From contig CAKTLJ010000010.1 of the NCBI GenBank assembly GCA_934572535.1, positions 1 to 64,000 of the forward strand: a DNA stretch of 64,000 nucleotides, in the 5' to 3' direction. This DNA is from an uncultured Eubacteriales bacterium (GTDB lineage Bacteria > Bacillota > Clostridia > Oscillospirales > Oscillospiraceae). Under the pieces are notes generated by a model that saw nothing but the letters and a program-made list of their open reading frames with translations, did no database searches and was not told where the DNA came from. Below are positions 14,679 to 27,577 of the stretch, piece by piece. Within the stretch, counting starts at the first letter, position 1. Each line of letters opens with the position of its first letter. The translations under genes and the position numbers were made by a program.

Positions 14679-16895
14679 TTATCCTTTGGCCAGCCGGGCG
14701 CGGAGGCCGCTGTAGCGCCGCTGCTGGCGGTCGTTGGCGGCCATGCGGGCCACCACCTGATCGTCGCCCACGAGGATGAGCAACTCCTTGGCCCGGGTCA
14801 TGGCGGTGTAGAGCACACCTCGGGTCAGCAGCATGGGGGCGGCGTCCACGGCGGAGAGGATGACCGCCCGGTACTCGCTGCCCTGGGCCTTGTGGACGGT
14901 GATGGCGTAGGCCGGTTCCAGTTGAGGTATCATGTCGGGGGTATATTCGGCCCGGTGGCCGTCAAAATCCACGGTGACGATGCCGCTGTGGGCGTCGATG
15001 GCCTCCACGCGGCCGATGTCGCCGTTGAAGATGCCCATGCCCATGCCGCTGCCGTCGGTCGCCTCCCACATGACGTCGTAGTTGTTTTTCACCTGCATCA
15101 CCCGGTCGCCCACCCGGTAGAGGGCGGGGCCATAGGCCTTTTCGGTCTTGCCGGGGGCCGGAGGATTCACCGCGGCCTGCAAGGCACGGTTCAGCGCGGT
15201 GGTCCCGGCGGTCCCCTTCCGGGTGGGAGAGAGGACCTGGATCTGGTCGGGGGAGATGCCCATGTTCTTGGGTAGCCGGGTCCGGCAGAGCTCCACGATG
15301 GTCTCCACGGCGGCCTCCGGGTTGAGCCGCCGCAGGAAGAAGAAGTCCCCGGCGGGGTCGTTGACCAGCTCCGGGCGATCCCCCTGGTCCACGGCGCGCG
15401 CGCCCCGGATGATGGCCGAGGCAGCAGCCTGGCGGAAGATCTCGGTCAGCCGCAGGGTGGGCAGGCGCTGGGCGCGCAGCAGGTCGGAGAGCAGGTTGCC
15501 CGGTCCCACGGAGGGAAGCTGATGGGGGTCTCCCACCAGCACCAGGCGGCAGCCCCCGGGCAGGGCGGCCAGCAGGGCCTGCATGAGGACGACGTCCACC
15601 ATGGAGGCCTCGTCGAGAATGACCGCGTCGGCCTCCAGGGGGTCCTGCTCGTTGTGGGCGAAGGCCAGCCCGCCGGTGGCGTTGTCGTATCTTGTTTCCA
15701 GAAGCCGGTGGATGGTGGAGGCCTCCGCCCCGCAGGTCTCCGACAGCCGCTTGGCGGCCCGGCCCGTGGGGGCGGTGAGGGCGGTGCGCAGATGCAGGTG
15801 GTCGAAGAGGGCCAGAATGCCCCGGAGCGAGGTGGTCTTACCGGTGCCGGGCCCGCCGGTGAGGAGCATGACCTGCTGGCAGGCGGCGGTCTTCACGGCC
15901 TCCACCTGGAGGGGGGCGTAGGTGATGCCCTGCTCCTTCTGGATGCGGTCGATGAGCTTGTCCAGATTTTCCGGGGGAGAGAGGGTTTCGTCCGCCATTT
16001 GCAGAAGCTGGTTGGCCACATAGGTCTCGCAGTGGTGGAGCTTGGCCAGGTAGCAGGCGTCCTGTCCGGCGATCTCCTCCCGGACGATCTTGCGCCGGTC
16101 GATGAGGCTGTCCAGGCAGGACTGCAAGTGTTCCGGCGGGGCGTCCAGCAGCCGTCCGGCGGAGACCAGCAGCTTGGCGTGGGGCAGGAACACGTGGCCG
16201 TTGTCCAGGTTGTGGGTGAGGGTGAAGAGGATGCCTGCTTCCAGCCGCAGGGGGTCGTCGGACGCGATGCCCACGTCCAGGGCCAGCTTATCCGCCGTGG
16301 GGAAGGGGACGAAGAGCGGCTCGCCCACGAGCAGGTAGGGGTCGGCCCGCACGACCGTCAGGGCCATCTCGCCGTATTGGCGGTAGAGGGGCATACCGAT
16401 CTGCAAGGGCAGGTCGTGGGCGGAGAGAAAGTCCAGCAGCCGCCGCATGGCAAGCTGCATACACAGGGACTGGCGGATGGTCTCCGCCCGCTTGGGGGAG
16501 ATGCCCTTGATCTTGGTGAGCTTTTCCGGGTGATCCTCGATGACGGTGAGGGCGTCCTCCCCAAAGGCGTCCACCAGCCGCCGGGCGGTGGCCATGCCCA
16601 CCCCCTTGATGGCCCCGGAGGCGAGGTATTCCAGCACGGCCTTTTCCCCCACGGGCATCCGCCGCTCCACGATCTCCGCCTTGAACTGTTCGCCGTATGT
16701 ACTGTGACGGGTCCACTGGCCGTGGATGGACAGGCCCTCGCCGGGGCTGACCCCGGGCATGATGCCCACCACGGTGATCTCGTCCCCGTCGGGGGCATCC
16801 AGGCGCAAGATGGTATAGCCGTTCTCCTCGTTGCGGTAGACCACCGCGGAGACGGTTCCTTCCAGAAAAATCAGTTCAGCGGGTGAAGCATCCAT
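14679..16895 (-). CDS. recD2: ATP-dependent DNA helicase RecD2
   Basis: Superfamily 1B 5'-3' helicase acting in DNA repair without RecBC. The 738-residue product has the N-terminal RecD2 extension with a helix-hairpin-helix pair (IKGVGMATARRLVDAFG at about 96 and IKGISPKRAETI at about 129), Walker A GGPGTGKT at 347-354, Walker B DEAS at 428-431 and the C-terminal UvrD-type motif AITVHKAQGSEYRAVIL. AAGGAAGG precedes the ATG at 16895. An in-frame reading extends upstream but is out of register with the neighbouring gene and shows no homology. It follows uvrA and a small membrane protein. Confidence 0.95.
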   Translation of the reverse strand: MDASPAELIFLEGTVSAVVYRNEENGYTILRLDAPDGDEITVVGIMPGVSPGEGLSIHGQWTRHSTYGEQFKAEIVERRMPVGEKAVLEYLASGAIKGVGMATARRLVDAFGEDALTVIEDHPEKLTKIKGISPKRAETIRQSLCMQLAMRRLLDFLSAHDLPLQIGMPLYRQYGEMALTVVRADPYLLVGEPLFVPFPTADKLALDVGIASDDPLRLEAGILFTLTHNLDNGHVFLPHAKLLVSAGRLLDAPPEHLQSCLDSLIDRRKIVREEIAGQDACYLAKLHHCETYVANQLLQMADETLSPPENLDKLIDRIQKEQGITYAPLQVEAVKTAACQQVMLLTGGPGTGKTTSLRGILALFDHLHLRTALTAPTGRAAKRLSETCGAEASTIHRLLETRYDNATGGLAFAHNEQDPLEADAVILDEASMVDVVLMQALLAALPGGCRLVLVGDPHQLPSVGPGNLLSDLLRAQRLPTLRLTEIFRQAAASAIIRGARAVDQGDRPELVNDPAGDFFFLRRLNPEAAVETIVELCRTRLPKNMGISPDQIQVLSPTRKGTAGTTALNRALQAAVNPPAPGKTEKAYGPALYRVGDRVMQVKNNYDVMWEATDGSGMGMGIFNGDIGRVEAIDAHSGIVTVDFDGHRAEYTPDMIPQLEPAYAITVHKAQGSEYRAVILSAVDAAPMLLTRGVLYTAMTRAKELLILVGDDQVVARMAANDRQQRRYSGLRARLAKG

Positions 16896-16921
16896 GTCGG
16901 TCCTTCCTTTGCGGGATGATA

Positions 16922-17281
16922 CTAGGGTTTGTCGGAAACGCTCTCGTCCAGGTTCAGGATGAGGGTCGCCTCCTCGGCGGGGCAGAAGAGGAGAGTAGGG
17001 TATTTTCGGGCCAGGGCCTGGACGGTCTCCAGCCCGGCGGGGGTCAGGCTGCCGTTGACCACCAGGATGGTGAAGCAGGAGAGCTTTTCCTCCCGCAGCC
17101 AGTGGAGATGGCGAAGGGTCTGCTCCAGCCCTTCGCCGTCGCCCACCGCCGGGACCACCGCGAAGACGGGGACCGCCCCCTGCTGGCAGGGAGAGACCAG
17201 ACGGGAGAACGCCGCCCGGCCCAGACGCAGCAGGAGGGCCGCGCACAGGAGGGAGAGAAGAAATTCAAGGGTCAGCGTCAT
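16922..17281 (-). CDS. Small membrane-anchored protein of unknown function
   Basis: The 119-residue product has one N-terminal membrane helix (MTLTLEFLLSLLCAALLLRLG) and a cytoplasmic domain of alternating strands and helices (VPVFAVVPAVGDGEGLEQTLRHL, CFTILVVNGSLTPAGLE). I do not recognise a family; the fold looks like the first Rossmann-like half of a glycosyltransferase, which is only an impression. GGAGGTGG precedes the ATG at 17281. It sits in the uvrA-recD2 run with short gaps on both sides. Confidence 0.7.
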   Translation of the reverse strand: MTLTLEFLLSLLCAALLLRLGRAAFSRLVSPCQQGAVPVFAVVPAVGDGEGLEQTLRHLHWLREEKLSCFTILVVNGSLTPAGLETVQALARKYPTLLFCPAEEATLILNLDESVSDKP

Positions 17282-17328
17282 GCGACCACCTCCAGCCCAT
17301 TCTATGAGGCAGGCGGAGGAGGGGTTCC

Positions 17329-20154
<2,826 letters not shown>

Positions 20155-20182
20155 AGTAATTGTGCTCCAAACGGGTATCAGA

Positions 20183-20674
20183 TCATCCGGCCACCAGATC
20201 GGCGACCCGGCCGCCCACCAGGGCGATGAGATCGTCGGGCTTTACCTCTACCTGATGGCCCACCTTTCCGGCGGAGCACACCATGGTATCCACCAGGATG
20301 ACCTCTTCGGCGAAGAAGGTGGGGAAGGACTTGCTCATGCCCACCGGGGAGCAGCCTCCGTGGACATAGCCTGTCAGGGGAAGCAGCTTTTTCTGCGGCA
20401 GCATGGCGATGGACTTTACCCCGGCGGCCTTTGCGGCCTTTTTCAGGTCCAGGGTCTCGGCCACGGGGATCACATATACGAAGTGTTCCCCCTTGGGGCC
20501 TTCGGCAACCAGGGTCTTGAAGACCTGCTCCACCGGCTTGCCCAAAAGGCGGGCGGCGGTGACCCCGTCGGGGATCTCCCCCTTGGGCAGGTCCAGCTCG
20601 TAGTGGGTGCAGGGGATGTTGGCCCCCTCCAGCAGACGGATGACGTTGGTTTTTTCTTCTTTTGCTTTTGCCAT
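20183..20674 (-). CDS. ybaK: Cys-tRNA(Pro)/Cys-tRNA(Cys) deacylase, YbaK family
   Basis: Trans-editing enzyme that hydrolyses mischarged Cys-tRNA(Pro). The 163-residue protein carries the YbaK/EbsC fold with [23 protein letters not shown] (conserved lysine), [14 protein letters not shown] and a GGRVADL C-terminus. Length matches E. coli YbaK. It starts four bases after the EamA gene stops, so the two are translationally linked. A more distant member of the same superfamily occurs at 50133-50615. Confidence 0.92.
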   Translation of the reverse strand: MAKAKEEKTNVIRLLEGANIPCTHYELDLPKGEIPDGVTAARLLGKPVEQVFKTLVAEGPKGEHFVYVIPVAETLDLKKAAKAAGVKSIAMLPQKKLLPLTGYVHGGCSPVGMSKSFPTFFAEEVILVDTMVCSAGKVGHQVEVKPDDLIALVGGRVADLVAG

Positions 20675-20678
20675 GGTG

Positions 20679-21578
20679 TTACCTCAAAATGTAGACGGAG
20701 ATCAGGATACAGACCAGCCCCAGGATGACGCCCAGGTTCATGGGCTCGCCGAAGGCCAGGATGCCCACGAGGGAGGCCACCACCGGCTCCACGCTGGCCA
20801 GGATGGAGGCCTTGCCGCTGTCTCCCAGGTCGTTCAGACCCTTGGTGTAGAGCAGGTAGGGCAGGACGGTGGCGAAAAACATGAGGCCCAGGCAGAAGAG
20901 AAGGGCCTTGGGGGAGTTCGCGATGGCGGCCATGTCCCGCTGGTCCAGGAAGAACAGGGAGCCGAGCCCGGCCACCAGGAAGGTGTAGAAGGTGACGGTG
21001 AAGGGCTGGTAATGCTGGAGGGCGAACCGGCCGAAGATGGAATAGGTGGCGTAGAAAAAGCCGCTCCCAAGGCCCAAGATCAGGCCGGTGAGGGAGACGT
21101 CCAGGCCGCCGCTCCAGATGCCGGTGACAAAGGAGCAGCCCAGGAAGGCGATGACCAGGGCGGCCAGCTTCTTTTTGGTGAGCTTCTCCTTGAAGAAGAG
21201 GGCGGAGAGGATGACCACGAAGGTGGGGGCGGTGTAGAGCAGGATCGCGGCCACCGCCAGGGAGGAGGCCTCCTGGCTCTTAAAATAGCACAGGGTAAAG
21301 AAGAGGATACTCACGATACCGGTGGCCAGAAAGATGGGAAGGTGACGCAGCCGGATGCGGAAGACGCTGCGGTCCATGAGAAGAAAGAGGATGGCCAGCA
21401 GGGCGCAAGCACCCAGGTTGCGGATCAGAACGACGGAGGGCGCAGCGATATGCAGGGCGGAGAGGTTCCGGTTGAAGAAGCCGATGCAGCCCCACAGGGA
21501 GCCGGCCGCCATGATGCGGGCCATGGCCAGGCGGGCGCTCTTCTGGGAAGAGGGGGTGGTTTGCTTGGGTTCGCGCAT
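20679..21578 (-). CDS. EamA-family (DMT superfamily) transporter
   Basis: Ten-helix membrane permease of the drug/metabolite transporter superfamily, probably exporting a metabolite. The 299-residue protein shows two EamA repeats, the first from MARIMAAGSLWGCIGFFNRNL, the second from LILGLGSGFFYATYSIFGRFAL, and ends in VILGLVCILISVYILR. Substrate cannot be assigned. It is embedded between uvrB and ybaK with short gaps. Confidence 0.9.
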   Translation of the reverse strand: MREPKQTTPSSQKSARLAMARIMAAGSLWGCIGFFNRNLSALHIAAPSVVLIRNLGACALLAILFLLMDRSVFRIRLRHLPIFLATGIVSILFFTLCYFKSQEASSLAVAAILLYTAPTFVVILSALFFKEKLTKKKLAALVIAFLGCSFVTGIWSGGLDVSLTGLILGLGSGFFYATYSIFGRFALQHYQPFTVTFYTFLVAGLGSLFFLDQRDMAAIANSPKALLFCLGLMFFATVLPYLLYTKGLNDLGDSGKASILASVEPVVASLVGILAFGEPMNLGVILGLVCILISVYILR

Positions 21579-21602
21579 AGGAAATGCCTCCTTTTCGTGG
21601 GG

Positions 21603-23579
21603 TCAGTCTTTGGACTCTTTTCCGCGCAGCTCGATGATCTGGTCGCGGAGAAGCGCCGCGTATTCGAATTCCAGGCGGCGGCTGGCCTCCTTCATCTCCT
21701 GCTCCAGCTTGGCGATGAGGTCGGCCTTTTCCCTCTCGGACAGGGCCTTGCTGCCCTTGCCCTTCTTGCCGCCGTCGGGGGTGTGGGAGATCTCGATCAG
21801 GTCCCGGACGGACTTCACGATGGTCTTGGGGACGATGCCGTGGGCCTCGTTGTAGGCCGTCTGGATCTCCCGCCGCCGCTGGGTCTCCGTCATGGCAGCG
21901 GACATGGAGGGGGTGATGGTATCGGCGTAGAGGATCACCAGTCCCTCGGCGTTCCGGGCCGCCCGGCCTATGGTCTGGATGAGGGAGGTCTCGGAGCGGA
22001 GGAAGCCCTCCTTGTCGGCGTCCAGAATGGCCACCAGGGAGACTTCGGGGATATCCAGGCCCTCCCGCAGAAGGTTGATGCCCACCAGCACATCGAAGTT
22101 ACCCAGGCGCAGGTCCCGGATGATCTCCATGCGCTCGATGGTGTCGATGTCGTGGTGCATATAGCGCACCCGGATACCGGCTTCCTGGAGGTAGTTGGTC
22201 AGATCCTCGGCCATTTTCTTGGTGAGGGTGGTGACCAGCACCCGCTCCTGCTTGGCCGCGCGGAGGTTGATCTCTCCGATGAGGTCGTCGATCTGCCCCT
22301 CCACGGGGCGGACCTGTACCACCGGGTCCAGCAGGCCCGTGGGGCGGATGACCTGCTCGGCGATCTGGCCCGAGCGGGTCTTCTCATACTGGCCCGGGGT
22401 GGCCGAGACGTAGATCACCTGGTTGAGCCGCTGGGAGAACTCCTCGAAGTTCAGCGGGCGGTTGTCAAAGGCACAGGGCAGGCGGAAGCCGTAATCCACC
22501 AGAGTGGTCTTCCGCGCCCGGTCCCCGGCGTACATGGCCCGGACCTGGGGGAGGGTCACGTGGCTCTCGTCGATGAACAGGAGGAAATCTTTGGGGAAGT
22601 AGTCCAGCAGGGTCATGGGAGGCGACCCGGCGGGACGGCCGGCGATGACCCGGCTGTAGTTCTCGATCCCCGAGCAATAGCCCAGCTCCTGCATCATTTC
22701 AATGTCATATAGGGTCCGCTGGGAGATTCGCTGGGCCTCCAGAAGCTGGTCGTTGGCCTTGAAAAAGGCCACGCGCTCCTCCATTTCCCGATAGATCTCC
22801 TGGATGGCGGCGGCCATTTTTTCCTTCGAGGCCACATAGTGGGAGGCGGGATAGATGGCCACGTGGTCCACCACCCGGGTGGGGGTGCCGGTGACCACGT
22901 TGATCTCGCTGATGCGGTCGATCTCGTCTCCAAAGAATTCCACCCGGATGGCGTGGTCCTTGGCGTAGACGGGGAAGATCTCCACGGTGTCCCCCCGGAC
23001 CCGGAAGTTGTTCCGGTCGAAGGCCACGTCGTTGCGCTCATAGCGGATCTCGGTGAGCTTGTTCAGCAGCTCCTCGATGGGCTTCTCCTGGCCGGTGCGC
23101 AGGGAGATGACCATGTTGGCGTAGTCAATGGGGTCGCCCAGACCGTAGATGCAGGAGACCGAGGCCACCACGATGACGTCCCGCCGCTCGAAGAGGGCGG
23201 AGGTGGCCGAGTGGCGCAGCCGCTCGATCTCGTCGTTGATGGCGCTGTCCTTCTCGATGAAGGTGTCGGTGTGGGGGATGTAGGCCTCGGGCTGGTAGTA
23301 GTCATAGTAGGAGACAAAGTATTCCACGGCGTTGTTGGGGAAAAACTCCTTGAACTCCGAGCAGAGCTGGGCGGCGAGGGTCTTGTTGTGGGCCAGGACC
23401 AGGGTGGGCCGCTGGACCCGCTCGATGACCTTGGCCATGGTGAAGGTCTTGCCCGAGCCGGTCACGCCCAGCAGGGTCTGCTCGTCCAGGCCCAGCTCGA
23501 GCCCGCGCGCCAGGGCGTCAATGGCCTGCGGCTGGTCGCCGGAGGGGAGATAGTCGCTGATCACTTCAAATTTCGGCAT
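21603..23579 (-). CDS. uvrB: Excinuclease ABC subunit B
   Basis: Helicase-like core of nucleotide excision repair; receives damaged DNA from UvrA and recruits UvrC. The 658-residue protein has Walker A GVTGSGKT at 38-45, the beta-hairpin region [16 protein letters not shown] in [13 protein letters not shown], helicase motifs V/VI ([28 protein letters not shown]) and a C-terminal UVR domain ([28 protein letters not shown]). The ATG at 23579 has AAGGAGG four bases upstream; a TTG eight codons earlier would bury that site. Confidence 0.98.
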   Translation of the reverse strand: MPKFEVISDYLPSGDQPQAIDALARGLELGLDEQTLLGVTGSGKTFTMAKVIERVQRPTLVLAHNKTLAAQLCSEFKEFFPNNAVEYFVSYYDYYQPEAYIPHTDTFIEKDSAINDEIERLRHSATSALFERRDVIVVASVSCIYGLGDPIDYANMVISLRTGQEKPIEELLNKLTEIRYERNDVAFDRNNFRVRGDTVEIFPVYAKDHAIRVEFFGDEIDRISEINVVTGTPTRVVDHVAIYPASHYVASKEKMAAAIQEIYREMEERVAFFKANDQLLEAQRISQRTLYDIEMMQELGYCSGIENYSRVIAGRPAGSPPMTLLDYFPKDFLLFIDESHVTLPQVRAMYAGDRARKTTLVDYGFRLPCAFDNRPLNFEEFSQRLNQVIYVSATPGQYEKTRSGQIAEQVIRPTGLLDPVVQVRPVEGQIDDLIGEINLRAAKQERVLVTTLTKKMAEDLTNYLQEAGIRVRYMHHDIDTIERMEIIRDLRLGNFDVLVGINLLREGLDIPEVSLVAILDADKEGFLRSETSLIQTIGRAARNAEGLVILYADTITPSMSAAMTETQRRREIQTAYNEAHGIVPKTIVKSVRDLIEISHTPDGGKKGKGSKALSEREKADLIAKLEQEMKEASRRLEFEYAALLRDQIIELRGKESKD

Positions 23580-23595
23580 AGGGCCTCCTTTGGGC

Positions 23596-24279
23596 TCAGA
23601 CAAAGCCCTGGAAATAACCGCTGTCCCGCATGGAGACCATGTCGTCGTCCGTCATGATAACGTGGTCGTAGAGGTGGATATTGACGCTTTGCAGGACCTT
23701 GCGGAGGTAGCGGGTGGTGGAAATGTCTGCGTCAGAGGGGGTGGCCACGCCGCTGGTGTGGTTGTGGGCCAGGACCACGGCGGTGGCGTTAAAGGAGAGG
23801 GCGACCGAGGCGATCTGCCGAGGGGCGATGTCGGTGTCGTTGGGGCCGCCCTCGCTGAGCTTGCGAATGCCCAGAAGCTTGAGCTTGCCGTCGAAGCAGG
23901 CCAGGTAGGACATTTCGTTCCGGGCGCTGAAGAAGTGGGGAGAGAAGAGCTCCCGCAGGTCGGCGCTGCTCCGGATGATGACGTCTGCGCTGGTGCGGGA
24001 GGCCAGGTATCTGGCGGCCAGGGCGGGGACCAGCTTTAGGAGGATGGCGGTGTTTTCGCCCACGCCGGGCAGGGCCATGAGGTCCTTGGGGTCGGCGTCC
24101 AGGACTCCGGCCAGGGAGCCGAAGGTGTCCAGCAGAGCATGGGCGGTGGGGTTCACATCGCCCTGCATCCGGGAGTAGAACAACAGCAGCTCCAGGGCGC
24201 GGGGATCGGAGAAGGATTCCAGCCCGCCTTGCAGGAATTCCTGTTTCATGCGGCTGCGGTGGCCGTCGTGAATGCCCAT
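23596..24279 (-). CDS. radC: RadC-family JAB/MPN-domain protein
   Basis: RadC proteins carry a JAMM metalloprotease-like fold; a role in repair or natural transformation has been proposed but is unsettled. The 227-residue product has an N-terminal helix-hairpin-helix ([17 protein letters not shown], about 67-83) and the metal motif [14 protein letters not shown] with His172 and His174. Family proteins usually have HNHPSG; here Thr replaces Pro. First gene of the long repair run, 16 bp before uvrB. Confidence 0.93.
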   Translation of the reverse strand: MGIHDGHRSRMKQEFLQGGLESFSDPRALELLLFYSRMQGDVNPTAHALLDTFGSLAGVLDADPKDLMALPGVGENTAILLKLVPALAARYLASRTSADVIIRSSADLRELFSPHFFSARNEMSYLACFDGKLKLLGIRKLSEGGPNDTDIAPRQIASVALSFNATAVVLAHNHTSGVATPSDADISTTRYLRKVLQSVNIHLYDHVIMTDDDMVSMRDSGYFQGFV

Positions 24280-24312
24280 AACCTCTCTCCTTTGTCTGTG
24301 TCAGTATTCTCT

Positions 24313-24341
24313 ATCATACCGTGTTTTTTTCTCTTTCACAA
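24313..24341 (-). promoter_or_regulatory. Promoter of the radC-uvrB run
   Basis: TTGTGA (24336-24341), 17-bp spacer, TATGAT (24313-24318) on the minus strand, 33 bp before radC. No LexA/SOS box was noticed overlapping it. Confidence 0.75.
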
Positions 24342-24382
24342 GAGCCAGATGGGATCCGAGCCGCAAATTCGGGAGAAAGACG

Positions 24383-24411
24383 CTGACAAAGAGTCCCGTT
24401 TATGGTACAAT
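24383..24411 (+). promoter_or_regulatory. Promoter of trmB
   Basis: CTGACA (24383-24388), 17-bp spacer, TACAAT (24406-24411). It lies downstream of any upstream in-frame start, supporting the ATG at 24489. Confidence 0.75.
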
Positions 24412-24488
24412 GGACCGAAATTGGAACAGGCAAGCTGCCGCCGGGCAGCTCGACTGGTTTCAGAGAAGACCGAGGAGGAAATACCGCC

Positions 24489-25178
24489 ATGCGCATGAGA
24501 AGAAAGAAGAATTTGGGTCCCCGGATGGAGGCCTGCGCGGCCTGGCAGATCAAGGCCCCCAAGGACCTCCGGGGAAACTGGCGCTCCCTGATGCCCGGGG
24601 CCAAAGAACTCCGCCTGGAGCTGGGCTGCGGCAAGGGCCGCTTCACCTGCCAGACGGCGGCCGCCAACCCCGAGATCCTCTTCGTGGCGGTGGAGCGGGT
24701 CCCGGACGCCATGGTCATGGCCATGGAAAAGGCCCGGGACATGGGCCTGACCAACGTGTTCTATGTGGATGCCGACGCGGCGCTGCTGCCGGAGTTTTTC
24801 GCGCCGGAAGAGGTGGACCTCATCTACATCAACTTCTGCGATCCCTGGCCGCCCAAGCGCCACGCCAAGCGCCGCCTGACCCACCGGGACTTCCTGCTCC
24901 GCTACCGGGAGGTGCTGAAGGAGAAGGGCCAGATCCACTTCAAGACCGACAATGCCCCCCTGTTCGAGTTTTCCGTCCTGGAGTTCCCGGCGGCGGGCTA
25001 CGACTTGGAGGAGGTCACCCGGGACCTCCACGGCAATGGGATCTGCGGCATTATGACCGATTACGAGGAGAAGTTCCACAACCTGGGCACCCGCATCAAC
25101 CGCTGCGTGGGCATCAAGGGAGCCCTCCCGCCCCAGCCGGAAGAGAAAGACGGACCCGAGAGGCCCGCCGAAGCATAA
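24489..25178 (+). CDS. trmB: tRNA (guanine-N7-)-methyltransferase
   Basis: Makes m7G46 in tRNA using S-adenosylmethionine. The 229-residue protein begins MRMRRKKNLGPR, has the SAM-binding motif LELGCGKGRFTC, the acidic FVAVERVPDAM strand and the diagnostic INFCDPWPPKRHAKRRLTHRDFL. The ATG at 24489 follows GAGGAGGAAA; a second ATG two codons later is possible. Monocistronic between its own promoter and a hairpin. Confidence 0.95.
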   Translation: MRMRRKKNLGPRMEACAAWQIKAPKDLRGNWRSLMPGAKELRLELGCGKGRFTCQTAAANPEILFVAVERVPDAMVMAMEKARDMGLTNVFYVDADAALLPEFFAPEEVDLIYINFCDPWPPKRHAKRRLTHRDFLLRYREVLKEKGQIHFKTDNAPLFEFSVLEFPAAGYDLEEVTRDLHGNGICGIMTDYEEKFHNLGTRINRCVGIKGALPPQPEEKDGPERPAEA

Positions 25179-25208
25179 CAGAACAGCAACGTCGAGGATA
25201 TGAAGCTC

Positions 25209-25250
25209 AATTCCCCCTCCGTATGGTTCAGTGCATACGGAGGGGGAATT
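25209..25250. terminator. Hairpin between convergent trmB and TPM gene
   Basis: Seventeen-base perfect arms (25209-25225 and 25234-25250), eight-base loop; no strong U run on either side. Confidence 0.7.
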
Positions 25251-25290
25251 GGTTTATGGATCTCATTTTATCGGTGCAGGGGAGTGGGGA

Positions 25291-26385
25291 TCAGAACCGC
25301 CGGATGAAGTGGCGGAGGGAGTCCAGGACCTGCCAGAACAGACCCAGCAGGTTGTTCCACAGCTGCCACAGCTGGCCCATGAGACCAGCGGGGGGCGGGG
25401 TGGGGTTTCCATTCATGTTGGGACCAGGCTGGGGACCAAAGGGGCCGGGCTCGTTGGGGTCGGTGCTGTAGCCTGGCCCGCGCTGATAGCGGTCCTGGTC
25501 CCACGAGGCGTCGGAGGGATCGTCGTCCTCAAAGTCGTCATCGTCCTCCTCGGTGAACTCCTCCATTCTCGCCTCGTACCAGCTGGAGCCGACACGGTGC
25601 CAGAACAGGAAGGGGTGGAAGAGGGGGGCGGAGGAGACGCCGGGGGGATACTTGGCAACGTGCTTTTCAAAGCGGACCCGGTCCACGATGTTCAGGACGA
25701 CCAGCAGCAGGATGATCCACCACAGGTTGGCCAGCAGGTTCAGCAGGATGCCGCTGAGCAGGGCGCCGATGGTGATGGACTGGATCTTGCCGTTGCTGTG
25801 GAAGAAGGAGGGTTCGGGGGATTCGTCCGCGGGAAGGGTGTCCTTATACCAGCCCTGTAGGTCGTCAAACAGCTCCAGAATGCACTTATCGCTCTGCCCC
25901 TCCTCCCAGAAGGAATCGGAGAGATCCCGGCGGAAGAGATTGGGCAAGTCCTGGTTGGTCTTCACGTAGGAGGCCATGTCCTCGCCGTAGAACACATACC
26001 AGTCCTGGGTGTCGGAGTCCAGCAGCAGAAGGAGATTGCGATTGCCCAGCTCCATGCGGTTGGCCACGTTTTCGGCATAGGCCTGGATGCTCATGCCGTT
26101 GAGATGGTTCACGGTCCGCACCGCCACCAAACTGTGGTAGGTGTTGTCCAGGACCAGGTTTTTCCGGGCCAGACTGTCGATGGTGTTCAGGGTAAAGAGG
26201 CCTGCGTCATCCTCGATCCAGTTCAGATAGTAGTTGAGGTTGCTCTCCCCGGCGGCGCGTTCCGCGCCGCTGGTCTCCGGGACGGCGTCTACTACGTAGA
26301 CCCGGGTGTATCCCCACACGCAGCACAGGGCCACGATGAGGAGGGTGAGGGTGATGGCAACCGATGTCTTTTTGAAAAATTTCAT
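25291..26385 (-). CDS. Membrane protein with TPM-like domain, XpaC-TelA operon
   Basis: The 364-residue protein has an N-terminal membrane helix (about 6-26), an extracytoplasmic domain resembling TPM/YgcG proteins (TLNTIDSLARKNLVLDNTYHSLVAVRTV, NLLLLLDSDTQDWYVFYGEDM), a second membrane segment (about 204-235, LLSGILLNLLANLWWIILLLVVLNI), an acidic stretch (EEDDDDFEDDD) and a Pro/Gly/Asn-rich tail ending in an amphipathic segment. GGAGG precedes the ATG at 26385. It is 33 bp after telA and is probably co-transcribed. The TPM assignment is by fold impression; biochemical function is unknown. Confidence 0.75.
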   Translation of the reverse strand: MKFFKKTSVAITLTLLIVALCCVWGYTRVYVVDAVPETSGAERAAGESNLNYYLNWIEDDAGLFTLNTIDSLARKNLVLDNTYHSLVAVRTVNHLNGMSIQAYAENVANRMELGNRNLLLLLDSDTQDWYVFYGEDMASYVKTNQDLPNLFRRDLSDSFWEEGQSDKCILELFDDLQGWYKDTLPADESPEPSFFHSNGKIQSITIGALLSGILLNLLANLWWIILLLVVLNIVDRVRFEKHVAKYPPGVSSAPLFHPFLFWHRVGSSWYEARMEEFTEEDDDDFEDDDPSDASWDQDRYQRGPGYSTDPNEPGPFGPQPGPNMNGNPTPPPAGLMGQLWQLWNNLLGLFWQVLDSLRHFIRRF

Positions 26386-26418
26386 AGGAACCTCCAAGGG
26401 GCTGGTGGGGTCGGCGGA

Positions 26419-27561
26419 TCAGCCGCGAAGTTCGAGAAGCTTCTGCTTCAGCTCGCCTTCGATCTTGGCCAATTCGCCTTCGGCCTCCCGGCGCTTCTGC
26501 GCGCCTTCGGCCTGGATCCGCATGACCTCGTCCAGGGACTCCACCAATTGCTGGTTGGTGTGGCGGAGGGTCTCCAGATCCACCACGGAGCGCTCGGCCT
26601 CCCGCGCGGTCTCGATGGTGCCCAGCTTCAGCATGTCGGCGTTCTGCTTGAGGAGGGTGTTGGTCATCTCGGTGACGGCGTTCTGGGCGGCGGTGGCCTG
26701 GCGGGCGTGCTCCAGCCCCAAAGCCAGGACCATCTGGCTCTTCCACAGCGGGATGGTGTTCACCAGGCTGGACTGGATCTTCTCGACCATCAGGGTGTCG
26801 TTGCTCTGGAGCAAGCGGATCTGAGGACCCATCTGCAAGGAGATCGTCCGGGTGAGCTCCAGGTCATGGAGCTTCTTTTCAAAGCGGGTGCAGAGGCTGG
26901 CCAGGTCGTTGTAGGCCTGGGCGTCCTCCTGCCTGCCGGAGGCGGCGGCCTGCTCCTGGCGCTGGATCAGCTCGGTGGAGCGGACCTGGGCCAGCTTCTT
27001 CTTACCGGCCAGGATGTACATGGTGAGCTCCTTCAGATACTTGGCGTTGAGCGCGAACATCTGGTTCAGGTTGGCCACGTCCTTCATCAGGGTGATCTGG
27101 TGCTGCTCCAGGCTCTCCACGATCTTGTCCACGTTGGCGGAGACCTTGCTGTAGCCGGCCTTCATGGTCTCCAGCTGGCTTTTCTTTTTACGGAAAAACC
27201 CGGTGATGCCCTTTTTGTCCTCCCCGGTCTCGAAGGTTTGCAGCTCCCGGACCAGGCCGGACAGGGCGTCGCCGACCTCTCCCAGATCCTTGGTGCGGAT
27301 CTGCTGGAGGGTGGCTTCGGAAAACTCCGACACGTGCTTCTGGGTGGCGGAGCCGTATTGCAGGATCAGGTTGCTGTCGGTGAGGTCGATGGCCTGGGCG
27401 AAGTTCTCCACCGCCTGGCGCTCGGCCTCAGAGAGGCCGGACTCGTACCGGTCGCTGGCGGGTGGGACCTGGGGGTCCGATGCCTGCTGGACATGGGGCA
27501 CGGCGGAGCCCAACGGAGAATTAGGGTTCAGGGTCAGTTCGGGGAGGTATTCCTCTGCCAT
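26419..27561 (-). CDS. telA: TelA/KlaA-family toxic anion resistance protein
   Basis: Cytoplasmic, mostly helical protein named for tellurite resistance; in Firmicutes it accompanies XpaC and is tied to envelope stress. The 380-residue product has long coiled-coil segments and the family core FFRKKKSQLETMKAGYSKV, LNQMFALNAKYLKELTMYILAG, and IPLWKSQMVLALGLEHARQATAAQNAVTEMTN. AAAGGA precedes the ATG. Sixteen bp after xpaC. Confidence 0.92.
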   Translation of the reverse strand: MAEEYLPELTLNPNSPLGSAVPHVQQASDPQVPPASDRYESGLSEAERQAVENFAQAIDLTDSNLILQYGSATQKHVSEFSEATLQQIRTKDLGEVGDALSGLVRELQTFETGEDKKGITGFFRKKKSQLETMKAGYSKVSANVDKIVESLEQHQITLMKDVANLNQMFALNAKYLKELTMYILAGKKKLAQVRSTELIQRQEQAAASGRQEDAQAYNDLASLCTRFEKKLHDLELTRTISLQMGPQIRLLQSNDTLMVEKIQSSLVNTIPLWKSQMVLALGLEHARQATAAQNAVTEMTNTLLKQNADMLKLGTIETAREAERSVVDLETLRHTNQQLVESLDEVMRIQAEGAQKRREAEGELAKIEGELKQKLLELRG

Positions 27562-27577
27562 AGCGGTATCCTTTCTG

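Noticed and set aside
16896..17246. In-frame N-terminal extension of recD2
   Set aside because: Overlaps the 119-aa membrane protein gene, is Pro/Gly/Arg-rich and lacks homology; a good ribosome site precedes the ATG at 16895.
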